From Leuctra nigra (taxonomy: Eukaryota > Arthropoda > Insecta > Plecoptera > Leuctridae), in NCBI GenBank assembly GCA_934045905.1, contig OW203768.1, forward strand, positions 29,231,060 through 29,295,059: a DNA stretch of 64,000 nucleotides. Direction: 5' to 3'. The notes under the pieces were generated by a model. It was not told the DNA's origin, ran no database searches, and saw only the letters and a list, made by a program, of their open reading frames with translations. Position numbers and translations under genes: made by a program. This document shows positions 12,405-24,675 of this stretch, piece after piece; position 1 is the stretch's first letter, and every line of letters begins with the position of its first letter.

Positions 12405-12940
12405 TTAAGTGATTATGATGCAAGACGGGAAATGATGGACGGTGGGTAGGAGACGGTGGCGGCCTATTAGTAAGGAACCTCCCCAGCATTTGCATCTCGA
12501 TGAGTGCTAGCACGTACAAACCTCAGGAAGGACGGTCGCGGGAATCGAACCCGGGCCTCCGGAGTTCAAGTCCATGGCCCCCTATTCTATAACGATAACG
12601 AAATCATTTCGGTGTGATATCATTGCACGACCATGAGGATAGCATTGATATGAAATGATTTCAGACCGAAATGATTTCGTTTTCGTTATAGAATACGGGT
12701 TAACATGTGTAAAACAAGTAGCGAAAATAGGGTGAATCAAAGACAGCTCCAGTGTATTTTGGGTCCCATTTTTCCTGGAACATTTGAGACAAATGGAACA
12801 TGTGACCAAAACATGAAAATAATAGCCATTTTGGCTCAAATTTTGGGGGCTCCTTCAGGAAAAAGATACTTAAATACATTTGAGCCGTTTTTTATTCACC
12901 CCGTTTTGGCTATTTGATTTTACAGTTCAGAGCGTTAGCG
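12405..12940 (-). mobile_element. SINE-1 copy interrupted by a hairpin element
   Basis: Body GGCGGCCTATTAGTAAGG, CCTCCCCAGCATTTGC and GGAATCGAACCCGGGCCTCC at 12,440-12,560. GTTCAGAGCGTTAGCG, which matches the SINE head, resumes only at about 12,924. The hairpin at 12,577-12,701 and about 220 bp more separate the two parts. Confidence 0.55.
12577..12701. mobile_element. Hairpin element, stem type 2
   Basis: Ends CCCTATTCTATAACG and CGTTATAGAATACGGG; stem ACGAAATCATTTCGG pairs with CCGAAATGATTTCGT. The loop, in reverse complement, reads AATGCTATCCTCATGGTCG. Confidence 0.8.
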
Positions 12941-13011
12941 TCTGTACCTACCAACTTGACTCGTAGTTCTTGGCGGTTGATAGCACGACTATTCTTTCAT
13001 TCTTCTTTCCG

Positions 13012-13066
13012 TTTGTCGTTCTTTCTTTCATTCATTCATTCACTTCTTTCTTTCGTTCTCTTTCAT

Positions 13067-13106
<40 letters not shown>

Positions 13107-13109
13107 TTA
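13012..13109. repeat. CTTT microsatellite
   Basis: TTTC/TTCA tetranucleotide repeats, uninterrupted CTTT from about 13,069 to 13,107. Confidence 0.9.
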
Positions 13110-13616
13110 ACAAATCAGTATTGTTTTATACACCTATGTTCACAACAAAGAGGCCTTATAATCATTTCACAAACTCCAGACTCGACTAATCCATGATTAG
13201 TAATCATGCAGCTGCGCACACTGACCAACATTGTCCACCGCGCAATGAAATATCGCCAATAATCTCAATCAATAATCTCTGATCGATCGATTAACTCTCC
13301 GCAGGTGGTCGAAAGTCCGCTAATCGTCGAGCAAACAATCGCTTGAGCGGTAAAAACTCCGGCTGTACGTCTGGCGCCGGAGTGCAACATGATTTATCCG
13401 AGCTGTGTGCGGTGACAGCAGAGGAAGTGCAGGGAACTCGATAATGTGCAGTTAAATATGACACAAGCGTATGACGACTTCATTCGAGACTTGTTCGCTG
13501 AATAGGAAAATTACTTGTGTCTTGCGTAGGAAACATTCTCGAAATTGAGTGTAAATATCATGATTACCTTTTTAAATTCAAGACTTCGGAACAATACATA
13601 TAGTTTAACAAATTAA
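13110..13616. other. No gene or repeat recognised
   Basis: Mixed-composition DNA with no supportable frame. Confidence 0.4.
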
Positions 13617-13944
13617 GGGCCCTGGGGACCGCTGTAGAAACTTACGATTGCATCAAATTTTCACAAAAATATTCAAAGTAAAGGCACATTATTTACTCTA
13701 CTGTTATGCAACTTTGGGAGGTAAATGATACCCATTTTCTGGGCATCCTAGCTTTTTTGGGTACACAACTTTTTTCCCTTCAAATATTTCTTAAATTTTC
13801 TCAATATGATACCCAGAATATCTGTATCAAAAGTACCTTCCAAAGTTGCTTATAACAGTGGAGTAAGTATAGTGAGCCTAGAATTTTGTGTCCACATTTT
13901 GTTAAAATAAGACGCAGCCGGCAGTTCTTCAACGGTCCCCGGGA
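13617..13944. mobile_element. Foldback element, ~330 bp
   Basis: CCCTGGGGACCGCTGTAGAA at the left pairs with the complement of TTCTTCAACGGTCCCCGGG at the right. Inner blocks with ACTGTTATGCAACTTTGG pair with CCAAAGTTGCTTATAACAG. Confidence 0.75.
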
Positions 13945-14040
13945 GAAAAAAAAACTACAAATTGAATAACATATTAAAGAATACAAATGAAAAAATATAC
14001 TACATATTTAAAGACTTCAGCATTCAAAAAAGCATAGTTT

Positions 14041-14194
14041 GTACGAGCTTCTTTTGTTTTATATCAGCAATGCAAGAACGTAAGTTTTCCCTCGAGGACG
14101 GATATTATGTTGGCACTTTGACGGGTACGTATAAATCGATGTATTTTTGTAATGTGAGCGATTGCTCTTCAAATTAAATATTTCTCCAGAGCCT
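14041..14194. repeat. Dispersed repeat D (second copy at 60,253)
   Basis: CTTCTTTTGTTTTATATCAGC, GAGGACGGA, GGCACTTTGACGGGT and AAATCGATGTATTTTTG are shared with 60,253-60,452. Confidence 0.7.
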
Positions 14195-14589
14195 ACAATA
14201 GCAATAATAATTGTGGACCAACATTATCAATATAAAAACAGTCTATTATATCAATATTCTTCACTTCAATATTTGCAAAACAACTCGACGTTCAATTTCG
14301 AAACGTTTTAAAATCAGCCCAAGAGAAGCTGAATCTTCCGATCCTTTGTAACTTCACCTCGCAAACGCTCCGCCATTTTCCTGCTCGTTATCCACCAATT
14401 ACACGGCTGCCAACCTGCGCGATCGATCCTGCTTAGACTCCGATCAAGGTTGGTACACTTGACAACTCATAGTCAAGGAAAACGCGAGGAAATGCCGTCT
14501 TTAAAACCCCCATCCACTTCGGTAGAGATCAATAAGTATTTAATTTGTTTGAACCCCTGCGAAATGTTGGAATCGTCTTCTCGGTTATA

Positions 14590-14740
14590 CGTGATGATGT
14601 GAACTTAGTTCGAATCCCGTGGTCGACTTTCCTGACTGAGGATGTTCGTGGTTTGCCTCAGTCGAGATGCACATTAGGACACGACCGCGTCCTTCCCACA
14701 GTTCATCTCAAGTGCATAACAGTGCGACGTTAGACACCAT
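14590..14740 (+). mobile_element. SINE-1 copy, plus orientation, shortened
   Basis: TTCGAATCCCGTGGTCG (B-box region), TTCCTGACTGAGGATGTTCG, GTTTGCCTCAGTCGAGA, ACACGACCGCGTCCTTCC and AACAGTGCGACGTTAG. Confidence 0.7.
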
Positions 14741-14766
14741 TGAAATAAACATGTTTGTTTATCTTT

Positions 14767-14810
14767 CTGAGCCTTGGAGGTAGAAAGGCAGAAGTCCATA
14801 TGAAGGGAAA
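14767..14810. mobile_element. MITE-1 end fragment
   Basis: GAGCCTTGGAGGTAGAAAGG followed by CAGAAGTCCAT matches the MITE-1 terminus; the rest of the element is absent. Confidence 0.5.
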
Positions 14811-15003
14811 TGCCAAGGAACGACATTCAGACTCAGTCTATTGGTAATTGATACCATTTGGCGTCTATTCTCGAGTTGATTGAAAATATTCGTTTTCGCA
14901 TGTGATTTCAACTTGAGAATAGGCACCGAGATACGTTTAATCAAAAATAGAGTACATGAACATCAGCTCGTCTGCTTCTAGGATGCAAGAAATAATACCT
15001 ATG

Positions 15004-15212
15004 CACCTCAGTCGTAGAAGGGCGGAAGTCCATATTCTCAAATTTGCTTTGCACATTTTTGGTATTATGTAATCCATACTCTCAATTGCAAATGGACTGA
15101 AGTCACCAAATACCGTTACATTGATGTATTACAAATATGATTTGATTAACGCAAAATACTGGTTTTTGAGCTCACCTCAAGAATAATTGAAATGGACTTC
15201 CTCTGAGGTAAA
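15004..15212. mobile_element. MITE-1 copy
   Basis: CACCTCAGTCGTAGAAGGGC at the left and GACTTCCTCTGAGGTA at the right; interior TACTGGTTTTTGAGCTCACC and CTCAAGAATAATTGAAATGG. Confidence 0.8.
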
Positions 15213-15920
15213 GATATTATAAAAAATAATCTCATTGCATAGCTCATTAAAACACTCTCAAGGACGAAAAGCGAGTACTCTTTTATAAAACATCGCGACC
15301 GAGTTTTCCGAGATGGCTGAAAATCCGCTTTTCCCTCCATTAGCAAACCCTGCGCTCTGGCGTTGATTTTCCTCACCCCTGAGCACAAGTCCCGGGGTCC
15401 CAAACGACATGCAAAAGACATAAGATTTCACTAAAAATGCATCGATTTCGAGTCATCTCCCCCCTCCTCCACCCCCACATATATACCCCGCTCATTTTCC
15501 ACTCTCCTCTCTCGCTCTCTCTCGCTCTCGCGTCTTGGACCAGGGTTACACTTCTCGAACTTTCTGCAGAACAACTCTTAACAGCTCGAACATCTACAAG
15601 ATGTGAGACCTTTCACTGGAAAGATTCCACACAAGACTAAAATGTTGCAGAAACTTTTATTTCTTGACGAATATAAATAATTATTAAGAAGTTAATAATA
15701 ATTGCAATTTACAACAGTATCACTATCAAGAAATGAAGTTACTTAATTCGTAAAATCATCATTTGACTACAGCACATATGAAGTGAAACGTTATTTACGA
15801 CATCTAAAAAGCGTTACAGAATCGTAATTTCTTGGAACTTAAATGTGGGTTTAAAGAATAGTCATTTCTCGAAAACAAAAATCATTTGAGAATCTTCATG
15901 ACTCGCACTACGTCATAACC
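15213..15920. other. No gene recognised; CT-rich low complexity
   Basis: CTCTCTCGCTCTC repeats at 15,503-15,535. Nothing else is supportable. Confidence 0.4.
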
Positions 15921-15924
15921 AGTT

Positions 15925-16512
15925 CCAGAATCGTCATTTAAACGGATTCAGAAACGTAATTTCGTGCAACTAAAACACGTCAGGATCGTCAATCTCTGAA
16001 GTAATATGCGTTTCTCAATCAATCATAATTTCTTGTGGCGCATTCAATTTCATTGAACGCAAACGCATTTCAGAATCGTCATTTCTCGTAAAACGCATTT
16101 CAGATTTATAAATACTAGCAAAAACGCATTTCAGAATAGTAATTTCTCGTAAAACGCATTTCAGATTCATAATTACTAGCAAAAACGCATATCAGAATCG
16201 TCATTTAACGTATAAACGCATTTCAGAATCGTCATTTCTCGCAAAACGCATTTCAGATTTATAAATACTAGCAAAAACGCACTTCAGAATGGTCACTTAA
16301 CGTAAAAACGTATTTCAGATTCGTCACTTCTTGCAAAAACGTGTCTCCAAATCGTTCTTTCTCACGACTAAAACCCATTTCAGATTTGTAATTTCTGGCT
16401 TAAACGCATTTCAGAATCGTCATTTCTCGCGACTAAAACGCATTTCAGAATCGTTCTTCTCAACGACTAAAACGCATTTCGAATCGTCGTCTCTCGCTCC
16501 TAAAACGCATTC
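15925..16512. repeat. Degenerate ~30-34 bp minisatellite
   Basis: AAAACGCATTTCAGAATCGTC followed by ATTTCTCG recurs about 17 times with drift, becoming most regular from 16,060. A plus-strand frame crosses part of it only because units lack stops in that phase. Confidence 0.85.
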
Positions 16513-16990
16513 CACTCACAAGTGTAACCTGCGTTTTCGCGACGTTCTCGCATCTTATTCCGCGAGAGGTAGGCGGGGAGGGGGAGGGGGCGGGGGAGGG
16601 GGTAGCGACACTAGACGATCGATAACTTACGAGATGAAAACACCGAACGACAATTTTCACCCCCTCTCGCTCTTCATCTTGCGCGCGCCCACTTCTTTAA
16701 AACGCGTTGTCCCCTTCTATATCACGTCAGTTTCGGACACCGATGTCCCTCTCTCTCTCATCTGTCACAGCATCCTTTGGAGCTGTAGCAACGTGTGACA
16801 ACTGAAATGTATTTCATCAATTATCAAACATTATTAAACATTTCTACTCGACACATTGAGCTTGCTTGACAGAATAAAATTTCATAAAATCATGTTACTT
16901 TTCAAGGTGTATCCTTCCATCATTATTCCCAATCATTACTATTGAGAAACAGATCTTGACACGAACGATAATAGATGTTTGAAAACACGC
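16513..16990. other. No gene recognised; G-rich tract
   Basis: GGCGGGGAGGGGGAGGGGG at about 16,572-16,603. Otherwise nothing supportable. Confidence 0.4.
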
Positions 16991-16991
16991 A

Positions 16992-17370
16992 GCTGTTGGC
17001 TCAGGTGATAAGGCAATGGACTCTCATTCCGGAGACCACCCTGTTGAAAAATCTTGCCACGATCTTGGCAAGATTTGGTCGATTTTATTGTCCAGATCCT
17101 AAAAAAAATCTAAACAAGAATTATACCAAATCTTGCCAAGAATAACAAGATTATTATTAAAAAATTACAGGTAACCCCTTCTGAAAATTATAATCAAGAT
17201 GTAGGCAAGATCTTGGCAAGATTTTTCATCAGGGCAGGGTTTCGATGACGTGACCTAGGTTTCTCCTTGATTTAACTCAACCGAGCGGCGACTCTACTAA
17301 AGACGCTACATACTAATAGGCCACGACAGCCACCTTCACACCGTCACCCTACCTCGTCAATCATTACTCC
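16992..17370 (+). mobile_element. SINE copy interrupted by a MITE
   Basis: GTTGGCTCAGGTGATAAGG (A-box-like) then CATTCCGGAGACCACC at the left. After the insertion come GGGTTTCGATGACG (B-box position), TAATAGGCCACGACAGCC and ACCTTCACACC at the right. Head and body are separated by 17,043-17,236. Confidence 0.65.
17043..17236. mobile_element. Nested MITE, ~190 bp
   Basis: Terminal inverted repeats CCTGTTGAAAAATCTTGCC and GCAAGATTTTTCATCAGGG. The interior is rich in further ATCTTGGCAAGAT palindromes. It splits the SINE above. Confidence 0.8.
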
Positions 17371-18050
17371 CAATGTTCCTGATACGAGTCTGTGGAGTCG
17401 GCCACAAACAACATTTTAATAAAGCTCAAAATAATCAAATATAATCCACACAAGAAGCTCGTTTTATTAGGCCGTTAATCACGATTATACAGCTTTTAAG
17501 TTGTCAAAAGTTCACTTGAAACAAAAAAAGCTCGGCCAGATAGAATTACCAAGCGTTTGACTTAAAAGTTGTAAAAAAGTGCAATTTTCCGAAGAAATGT
17601 AGATGCGTTTGCGAGCGTAGAGATCGTCACCATGGTATACTCTTCTGTCTCTTTCTTTGTGTGTTCGTCTGTCTGTCGATTTATTTGTGTTTTTGCTGGC
17701 ACTGCCCAGGCCACAGCGTTCAACCAATAGATCTGACATTTTGCACACACACTAATGTCGTATGAGCGGTCACGCGTATAGTTTTTGGGCAATAATCTGT
17801 GATTGGTTGAAATTTAAAAATTAAACCGTTTGCCAATCAACGTCACATTTTGCATGTCAATTGAGACCACCATTTTAGGAGTTTTTGACAATTTTCAAAC
17901 AAATTGGTCAAAAACTTCAAGATAAATTTGTAATTTTTCTGAGATTTTATGCTTATTTTGAAACTTTTTTATTTTAATTGAAGAAATTTGAAAGAACTTG
18001 ACGCATTTTAATTTCTAACTTGCCAGATGTACACGTTATATTTTTTTATT
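17371..18050. other. No gene; old dispersed repeat E at ~17,765-18,000
   Basis: TGCATGTCAATTGAGACC and AAATTGGTCAAAAACTTC resemble segments near 35,630-35,720 and 44,690-44,790. This is an eroded repeat of unknown class. Confidence 0.35.
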
Positions 18051-18051
18051 A

Positions 18052-18270
18052 TTAGTTATATTTTGTCTTACAGACATTTAGTGCCTGAAAATTAGTAAAT
18101 ATATGGCACTAAACGACGAAATAAAACTAATAACCTATTCCAATCTATGAAATTAGTTTCATTGAACAGTTATTAAGACTCGTGCAAAGGCATATTTTAT
18201 TAACAATTAAATTGGTAAAATATATTGAAAATTGATTACAAATCTCTTCAAGGCCACGCTCAGTACTCAA
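18052..18270. mobile_element. Foldback MITE-2, left part missing
   Basis: CTTACAGACATTTAGTGCC, then GGCACTAAACG, then AATCTCTTCAAGGCCACGC. Confidence 0.65.
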
Positions 18271-18275
18271 TACGA

Positions 18276-18315
18276 AGCCTCGCTGATCAACGCGTTACAC
18301 AGAGCGTTTTCATCG
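18276..18315. repeat. Dispersed ~40-nt motif F
   Basis: GCCTCGCTGATCAACGCG followed by TTACACAGAGCGTTTTC. Related copies at 23,221, 25,311, 33,548, 56,264 and 62,641. Confidence 0.6.
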
Positions 18316-19685
18316 ACAACCAATGAGCAGATTGAATTGCTCGAGCATTCTGTTAGGCGTGTAATTACGACTGTAAGAATCTTAATAGCGAAGTAAGTGT
18401 GGCGTTTCGGTCGAAGATGAAGAGCTTGGGCTGGCGATAAAACATTTCCGATGTCATAAAACTCGAGTTGAACACTTGATCCAGTTTCTCACATAAACTC
18501 TTCGACCGCCCCGCGCGACGACACTCGAACCCGGCACCTCCACGCGCGAGGAACAAGTGGCAGTTTATTGGTCCAAGTCGCGTGGAGTTGGGATTTCATT
18601 GCAGGATAATAGTGATTTTTATTAAGGTGATACAAGCGTTCGGCCGTTTTAGATATTGAGGGAGAAAAATTGTTTCATAAGTGGGTGTAACATTGATTGG
18701 ATGTTCACATGATTAGTCTGATTGTATATTAGGAGCACTTTTTCATTGTTGCTTCTTGCAATGTTAATAAGGCGCCAGTTATTCAACAAAACCGCTGAAA
18801 ACTCTGAAATTTCCTATACGATTGGAGACCAAACCAGTAAACCAATTGATCTCAAATTTTAATCTCAAAATTAATACGAACTTAGGGTTATCACTTGGCA
18901 CAATTTTAAAATTAAGTTCATACGGCCCCCATTGAGACAATAAAATATACATTTTTTCACCAAAATTCAACTAATTATTACTAATTAACGAAGCGAAAAA
19001 TTCAAACTATACCAATTGATAACCCTAAGTTTGTCTTTTATCTAATCATGGTTAAAACTTGACACATTCTGCTTTTTCGCGCAAAAATATCCAATGATGT
19101 TTGAAACCTATTTTTAAGAATGCAAATTTAAATTTTTGTGGTCATAAGTGTATTTATCATAGTTAAATGTGTTGATATTTAAAAATTTACTGGAATAAAA
19201 TTTAATGGCATTGCCCTAATAGTGAGACCGTCGACAGAATCAACTTAAGATGATTAATTTCAGTAGATATTTACCTGTAGGTACAGATTGACAGGTTAAA
19301 GCTGTCGAAAGTTTGCTTAGAATCAGAAAAGATTAAGCATTTGGGTTTACTGGACTTCGAAATGGACATTGGACAAGTTGAAAGCTCTTTAAAGCGTATA
19401 AAACTCCAAGAAACTGACATATTTCTGCAAAAGATATAAAAAATGCATGTTTATGTTTACGATGCTCTTTTATTTGGAGGGGGGGAGGGTACATCAAGTA
19501 AACTTTGATCCAATCCTGAATAAGTGTTCGAATCAAAGGTGAAAAGGCAGATATTAGGTAACAGACAAGCACGAATTAAGAACTATATTACATTAAAATC
19601 TATTATGATTCACAAATAAAAGTATTCTTCTAACTGCTACTCCGTCACCTCCCAAACTCGACACTCAAAGAACAAAATCTCCCAA
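18316..19685. other. No gene or clear repeat recognised
   Basis: AT-rich. Short complementary pieces TTAGGGTTATCA (18,892) and TGATAACCCTAAG (19,017) could be an old inverted element. Confidence 0.35.
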
Positions 19686-19690
19686 TATGC

Positions 19691-20893
19691 AGTGCCCGAG
19701 TGGCCACCAGTCTACTTCTCCCTATCAACATCAACCGTCAGTGCCAGTGTGACCGCCTGTCTACTGATCACTATCAACATCAACCGTCAGTGCCAGTGTG
19801 ACCGCCTGTCTACTGAATCCTAACCAGCACCTACATTGTGCCAGTGTGACCACCTATCTACTGATCACTGTCAATATCAACCGTCAGTGCCAGTGTGACC
19901 GCCTATCTACTGATCATTGTCAATATCAACCGTCAGTGCCAGTGTGACCGCCTATCTACTGATCACTGTCAATATCAACCGTCAGTGCCAGTGTGACCGC
20001 CTATCTACTGATCACTGTCAATATCAACCGTCAGTGCCAGTGTGACCGCCTATCTACTGATCATTGTCAATATCAACCGTCAGTGCCAGTGTGACCGCCT
20101 ATCTACTGATCACTGTCAATATCAACCGTCAGTGCCAGTGTGACCGCCTATCTACTGATCACTGTCAATATCAACCGTCAGTGCCAGTGTGACCGCCTAT
20201 CTACTGATCACTGTCAATATCAACCGTCAGTGCCAGTGTGACCGCCTATCTACTGATCACTGTCAATATCAACCGTCAGTGCCAGTGTGACCGCCTATCT
20301 ACTGATCATTGTCAATATCAACCGTCAGTGCCAGTGTGACCGCCTATCTACTGATCACTGTCAATATCAACCGTCAGTGCCAGTGTGACCGCCTATCTAC
20401 TGATCACTGTCAATATCAACCGTCAGTGCCAGTGTGACCGCCTATCTACTGATCACTGTCAATATCAACCGTCAGTGCCAGTGTGACCGCCTATCTACTG
20501 ATCATTGTCAATATCAACCGTCAGTGCCAGTGTGACCGCCTATCTACTGATCACTGTCAATATCAACCGTCAGTGCCAGTGTGACCGCCTATCTACTGAT
20601 CACTGTCAATATCAACCGTCAGTGCCGGTGTGACCGCCTATCTACTGATGACTATCAATATCAACCGTCAGTGCCAGTGTGACCGCCTATCTACTGATCA
20701 CTATCAATATCAACCGTCAGTGCCAGTGTGACCGCCTATCTACTGATCACTATCAATATCAACCGTCAGTGCCAGTGTGACCGCCTATCTACTGATCATT
20801 GTCAATATCAACCGTCAGTGCCAGTGTGACCGCCTATCTACTGATCACTATCAATATCAACCGTCAGTGCCAGTGTGACCGCCTATCTACTGA
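19691..20893. repeat. 49-bp tandem satellite, ~24 copies
   Basis: Unit: AACCGTCAGTGCCAGTGTGA then CCGCCTATCTACTGATCACT then GTCAATATC. Copies are nearly identical from 19,881 on; the first few are diverged (CTGTCTACT, and one unit with an inserted block at about 19,815-19,845). ATCACT/ATCATT and CTGTC/CTATC variants mark units irregularly. Confidence 0.95.
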
Positions 20894-21725
20894 TAACTAT
20901 CTCCTGTATTTAGATGAATATTATCAAGACGACAATGAATCAAAAAACAGGAAACTTCAAATTGTCCGATTATTCACTTATTTGAACAAGTAAATGAGAA
21001 AATAATCCAATTCTTGATGTGTGATTATTAGATAGTATCATTTATAACATGAGAGAATGACCATAAAATCAACATAAAAAAGTTCCACTTCTTGGATTTA
21101 TTTATTCGTTTATAGCTTTTAAGCTCTCAAAAGTTCAAAAAAGCTCACTAAATCACTTTTATCTGACTTCAAAGTGGACTATTGATACTTTCTAGCCCTA
21201 CAAACACTTTGCTCAACAAATGGATCGTTTTGTTTATATTATGTCCCTTCTAAGTTCTCGAGATATCTGAGTTGCTTACTGCTAATCATAACGTAAGTCT
21301 TAGTCCCGCCATTAAGCGTCCGCCGCCATTACCTCAGCCAGGGTTAGTTATGCCCGCTCTAATGATCGCGGTCTACATACTCGCGCGCTGTGACGTGGGC
21401 GCATGCGTGCAAACACTCGCGGATTGGTGGACCAGGGAGGGAGGAGATTCCGTCACAGAGTCGAGCTTCGCGCTGGCGTCCAGAGATGGCGCCAGGGCAG
21501 AGTTATCAAGACGTACGTGTGGAGGATCATCTCAGTGCTCAGGACACTTTAGGAACTGGCTGATTCGTTTACTTGCTAACATGGCAAAGTAATTATTCGG
21601 AATGTCGAGACAAACTGTCAATCTATCCAAGTCGAGCAACGAGGTTTTAACTCTAAGAAAAACTGGAATCAAAGTAAAACAATATCGTTCTACTGCCACG
21701 TGGGACGGACTATAGACACAATCTG
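20894..21725. other. No gene supported; CpG-richer patch
   Basis: A 106-codon plus frame at 21,272-21,592 lies in a CpG-rich patch (GCGCGCTGTGACGTGGGCGC). It lacks family features; it could be part of an exon or promoter of an unseen gene. Confidence 0.3.
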
Positions 21726-21880
21726 TACTTCAAAGGTTGAAGGCCGCAAGTCAATGTAAACAAGCTCTATCAATTGCCATTTGACTGATGTCAGCAAATA
21801 AAGTTATATTCAAGTATTCTCTTACACAATGACTCATGTCACCATTACAAATATACTTCCGGCCTTCTACCTCTGAGGTA
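21726..21880. mobile_element. MITE-1 copy, internally deleted
   Basis: TACTTCAAAGGTTGAAGGCC at the left, CCGGCCTTCTACCTCTGAGG at the right; interior CTCTATCAATTGCCATTTGA and TATTCTCTTACACAATGACT. Confidence 0.85.
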
Positions 21881-22687
21881 AATACATTGTTTCTAGTATT
21901 TGCAGAGGTTGTCTATCTTCCAGCTTTTTCTTCAAAAAAACGGCAAAAGATAAGTTCAAAATAAAACGAAAGCGCTGGCAGAAGACCCCAGGCCAACGAT
22001 CATACGAAATCATGGCTGGCGAACGTACATTTTACAATATACCACAAATGTGGCCAGAAGAGTTGTACCTTTGACATCCTATCAAACCTTAAAATGACAG
22101 TTTCTAATTTTGCGTTAAGTGTATTGGTCCTAAATGTATTGGTAAAAGTAAAATATCGGAGGATTGCCTTGAAACTTATACGTTTCTTTCCCTAACTACT
22201 CCATAACGCAAACATTGTAAAAAATAAATAAGTCAATTAAGAATATCTCCATGACGACTTGCCAGATATATAGAATTGTTTACAACTCAATGAACTAAGA
22301 AAATATGATTAAAATGTAACTGCAAATTGAAAACTTTTCCCTACATTTCTAACATGGAGGTATACGTCGGCAATAAGTACGAAAATGCATTAAATGAAAT
22401 AAACAACGACTCATATACCTACCTTACTTATTTAATGTGAAATTAATGTTCACACTTCCAAGAGCAATGTTAACCATAACATATTATTTGCCGTTACTAC
22501 TTGGGACGTGTCCTTTATGATTATAGAAATATTTTATACAAAGATCAAATGACGACTATACATGATTATTGATTCAATATTTATTGCGTTGCACAAAAAC
22601 CTTCCAGATATAAAGTGTTTTGAAAAATTACATAAACCTTTCAAAACATAACTTGAAAGAAGTATTTTTGTGTAAACATAACGAACT
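21881..22687. other. No gene or clear repeat recognised
   Basis: AT-rich with no supportable frame. Confidence 0.4.
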
Positions 22688-22804
22688 TAAGGGTCTTCTT
22701 CTAAATTTTAAGCAGTTGATTAGGACCGAGATATTGACTATATCTCAAGGGCAACAACGAATGGCATTCGTTAAATGATCAGTTAAACTAATCTGCTAGC
22801 TTAA
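22688..22804. mobile_element. MITE-4 fragment
   Basis: AGCAGTTGATTAGGACCGAG and GGGCAACAACGAATGGCATT match the core of MITE-4 at 29,129 and 58,064; ends are eroded. Confidence 0.55.
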
Positions 22805-23180
22805 GACGGCTCGGTAGTGAGTTTGACCTTGAAGAGTTTTTTAATAGATTTTTATCAATATCTTTTCCCAATGTAATTGTTAACAAAATAAGGCTTTGTA
22901 TGAGTATTCAGAACAGCTCAATGATAATAATTTCATAGCTTGGAATGGTTTATTAGATTTACTTTGTCCTACAGACGTTTAGTGCCTGAAAATTAGTAAA
23001 ATTATGGCACTAAACATCTGTTGGACAAAATAAAACTAATAACTTATTTTATTTCCAACTATGAAATTATTTTCATTGAACTGTTCTGAATACTCGAACA
23101 AAGCCCTATTTTGTCAACAATTACATTGGTAAAAGATATTGATAAAAATCGAAGAAAAAACTCTTCAAGGTCACGCTGAC
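22805..23180. mobile_element. Foldback MITE-2, full
   Basis: CGGCTCGGTAGTGAGTTTG, ACCTTGAAGAGTTTTTTAAT at the left and AAAAAACTCTTCAAGGTCACG at the right, with the central TTTAGTGCC...GGCACTAAA symmetry. Confidence 0.85.
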
Positions 23181-23220
23181 TGAGGTCAGTTGAAAACTGG
23201 CCCTTGATGAAATTACTAGG

Positions 23221-23258
23221 AAAACGCTCAGTGTAACGCGTTGATGAGCGAGCACGGG
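23221..23258. repeat. Dispersed motif F
   Basis: AAAACGCTCAGTGTAACGCG then TTGATGAGCGAGCACGG, inverted relative to 18,276. It follows directly on a MITE-2 end, as at 18,276. Confidence 0.6.
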
Positions 23259-24675
23259 TATGTGCAAATTCTCGAACCGGAAATGCGTACACAACGCACA
23301 GAAAACATATACATCCATATTGAATTGAAAAATGATCGCTCAATCAACATAAAGGTATTATGCTTTTCATCGAAACTTGAAAATAGCATCTAAGCACCCT
23401 GTACATAGCAAATCAAATTCAATTCAATGGGGCTCCACACTTCAAGCTTAGAATAGAGGGAGCTAGGTGCGATTGTACCCCGTTGCTATGGCAACAGATC
23501 AAATGTTTTTGACATTTGCTAGATTTTTCTGAATTGAAAACAAAAGAAGTTGTTTAACATAAAGTGATCTTCTAGTATAAAAAGTAAGTAATTGAAACTA
23601 TTTCTATACATTATGTTACATTTTAAAACAATTACTTCACTCCGAACACAACAGTTTGGCATTATATTTCAAATACTAGAAGTTTAAAGTGAGCTGTCAG
23701 CTATCTGTCATTTTGTACAGAAGCATGCGTGGTAGGGAAAAAGGACAATTGTAGCTAGCGCTCCGTATAGTGAGAGCAAATGGCAGCGTGGAAGCCCATT
23801 GGCACTGGAAAACATTCATTTCGATACTTCATTACTGACAGATATTAAAAATGTCAATAAGTTCATACGTTCTTAACTGAATGGGATGACATTTTGTAAA
23901 ATAAGAGACAATGTTGGTCTTAATGATCATGCAAAATTTGAGTTTGTCAGAATTATCGAAGACCGTTTTCATTTTTCAGCCTATCAGGAGATATTTATTT
24001 AAATTTTAACCAATAAATGGATTTCAAAAACATTAGGGTCTGCAAACAGAGAAGGTTGGTTTTACATGTGTGCAAAATTTCAGATCGATCGGTGAAACGG
24101 TGCAACCTGTGTATCGATTACTAGCAAAAAAAATAAAAAAATAAAAAAATAGGTCCGTGCCAAAAGAGCCAAAGGGAGACGCTCGCTTCGCTCGCTCAAA
24201 AATAATTGTGTCACGTCTAATAATAGAAATATATAAATATAAGCTGAAATCAGACCAATTTGAATAAAAGTCTCTCTCCCAGAATCCTTGTCTGTCCTCC
24301 TCCACCGGTCTTGAATTATGACGCAATCGCCTGACATCCCTCACTCAAGCATCTGACCCAATCCTAGGAATTAAACCAGAGAATATTTCAAATGATCAAT
24401 CTAAAAGATTATCAGACATATTAGAAATATACAACAATGCATTTTACGTCGCAATATCACAGTGGGGCGATTTATTACTGAAAACCATGCGATCTAGAAC
24501 TATAGAGTCTCTTCAACGCGATAGCAAATGAATCATAATTCTTACAAGTTTTATGTAAAACTTGGCGACTATGATAAGTTGCGAAAATAGTTGCTAATAT
24601 GCATTTTGTTGGAAACGGAGAAAAGTTGACATTATATCGTATCCATGATTGAAGATGTGTGAGGATTGCTTAAGA
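23259..24675. other. No gene; dispersed repeat tail at ~24,030-24,200
   Basis: TGTGCAAAATTTCAGATCGA, GGTGAAACGG, an A-rich (AAATAA)n stretch and GACGCTCGCTTCGCTCGCTC. Similar strings occur near 31,985-32,060 and 51,800-51,900. Probably an old retroposon 3' end. Confidence 0.4.

Noticed and set aside
16331..16798. 155-codon plus frame
   Set aside because: The first half is minisatellite translation and the second runs through a G-rich tract; no protein features.
19691..20893. CRISPR-like regular repeat array
   Set aside because: The units are contiguous with no unique spacers, and the context is eukaryotic; it is a satellite.
21272..21592. 106-codon plus frame in a CpG-rich patch
   Set aside because: Not excluded as part of an exon, but there is no recognised motif, leader or paired splice signal.
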